Positions 63,662 to 64,000 of a stretch of DNA of 64,000 nucleotides are shown one piece after another. Position 1 is the stretch's first letter, and every line of letters begins with the position of its first letter. Made by a program: the position numbers and the translations under genes. Where the stretch lies: contig JACKLR010000001.1 in assembly GCA_024235795.1 (NCBI GenBank), positions 1,612,001-1,676,000 of the forward strand, read 5' to 3'. Under the pieces are notes generated by a model. It was not told where the DNA came from, ran no database searches, and was given only the letters and a program-made list of their open reading frames with translations. The stretch comes from Burkholderiales bacterium (GTDB taxonomy: Bacteria; Pseudomonadota; Gammaproteobacteria; Burkholderiales; Nitrosomonadaceae).

Positions 63662-64000
63662 ATGAAATTCTGTAGTAATTGTAGTGCGATCGTTGAATTC
63701 CGTATACCAAAGGGTGATACGTTACCCAGATATATCTGTACGGAATGCCACGAGATTCATTATCAAAACCCCAAGGTTGTTGTGGGCTGCATACCCGAAT
63801 GGGAGGATAAAATCCTGCTTTGCCGTCGCGCAATAGAACCGCGCAGCGGCTGGTGGACATTGCCGGCCGGTTTTATGGAAAACAATGAAACACTGGCTGA
63901 AGCGGCTGCACGGGAAACGCTGGAAGAAGCGAATGCCAGGGTTGAAATTGGCGATCTTTACGCAATTTACAGCTTGCCGCATATCAGTCAGGTTTATGCA
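63662..64000 (+). CDS. Nudix hydrolase with N-terminal zinc ribbon, truncated by the window edge
   Basis: The first 113 residues are visible. Residues 1-32 have two CxxC-type pairs (CSNC, CTEC), a zinc ribbon as in NudC-like enzymes. The Nudix box reads GFMENNETLAEAAARETLEEANA, with RE/EE metal ligands present and the final Gly position replaced by Asn. It would hydrolyse nucleoside diphosphate derivatives such as ADP-ribose or NAD(H). The frame is open to the edge. Confidence 0.85.
   Translation, partial: MKFCSNCSAIVEFRIPKGDTLPRYICTECHEIHYQNPKVVVGCIPEWEDKILLCRRAIEPRSGWWTLPAGFMENNETLAEAAARETLEEANARVEIGDLYAIYSLPHISQVYA

Noticed and set aside
1..64000. CRISPR array, rRNA operon or prophage
   Set aside because: No regularly spaced repeats, no rRNA sequence and no cluster of phage structural genes were seen.

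Overview
The window looks like a chromosomal segment of an ammonia-oxidising betaproteobacterium, most likely a Nitrosomonas relative (inference). The signs are a cytochrome P460 gene, a hopanoid locus, betaproteobacterial housekeeping neighbourhoods (thiS-thiG-trmB; rplM-rpsI-argC with bactofilin, erpA, anmK and tyrS) and a moderate to low G+C content. Most genes are ordinary core genes. The accessory material is an S-layer/polysaccharide region, decayed genes and two insertion-sequence traces.

Layout. 1-430: truncated GH19 endolysin/chitinase. 618-3294: two-gene ferric-iron ABC importer (permease and binding protein, no ATPase) behind a Fur-box-like site. 3403-5142: thiS-thiG-trmB. 5467-8650: small periplasmic protein, dnaQ, rnhA, a methyltransferase and gloB. 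8774-11907: cytochrome P460, mgtE, mtgA. 12101-12176: tRNA-Lys(TTT). 12819-15662: 947-residue Calx-beta/RTX-type S-layer-like protein. 16377-21537: a tightly overlapping ABC polysaccharide-export operon (permease, ATPase with sugar-binding tail, GT4 glycosyltransferase, acyltransferase-like protein, methyltransferase). 21554-22240: a MITE-like element and a decayed methyltransferase. 22397-25405: rRNA methyltransferase-like gene, DUF423 protein, xseA.

25585-30894: a DnaA-box-like cluster, an orphan ExbB/TolQ-type gene, the eroded remains of a hopanoid-type epimerase (hpnA), then an MlaA lipoprotein, squalene-hopene cyclase and the HpnG phosphorylase. 30887-34294: a three-gene module on the opposite strand (retropepsin-like lipoprotein, inactive transglutaminase with seven TM helices, ATP-grasp ligase). 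34443-41995: Ig-like membrane-anchored protein, lipoyl-dihydrolipoamide dehydrogenase, proA, flavin monooxygenase, msrB, NhaC antiporter. 42223-45283: small lipoprotein and a haem-sensor diguanylate cyclase whose upstream region is interrupted by an intact IS256-family element with a perfect 8-bp target duplication. 45972-47053: two unrecognised proteins.

47224-56760: tyrS, M23 peptidase, anmK, erpA, bactofilin, DUF6776, argC, rpsI, rplM, glnS. 56869-64000: a two-TM microprotein, a BI-1 protein, the YdbH-YnbE-YdbL envelope lipid-transport module, cysM, a ComEA-like protein, an alpha/beta hydrolase, an IS110 remnant and a truncated Nudix hydrolase.

No wholly new system is proven. The parts most worth pursuing are the retropepsin/7TM/ATP-grasp module, the S-layer-like protein beside its putative glycan exporter, the decaying hopanoid epimerase at a likely rearrangement joint, and the IS256 insertion just upstream of the haem-sensing cyclase.
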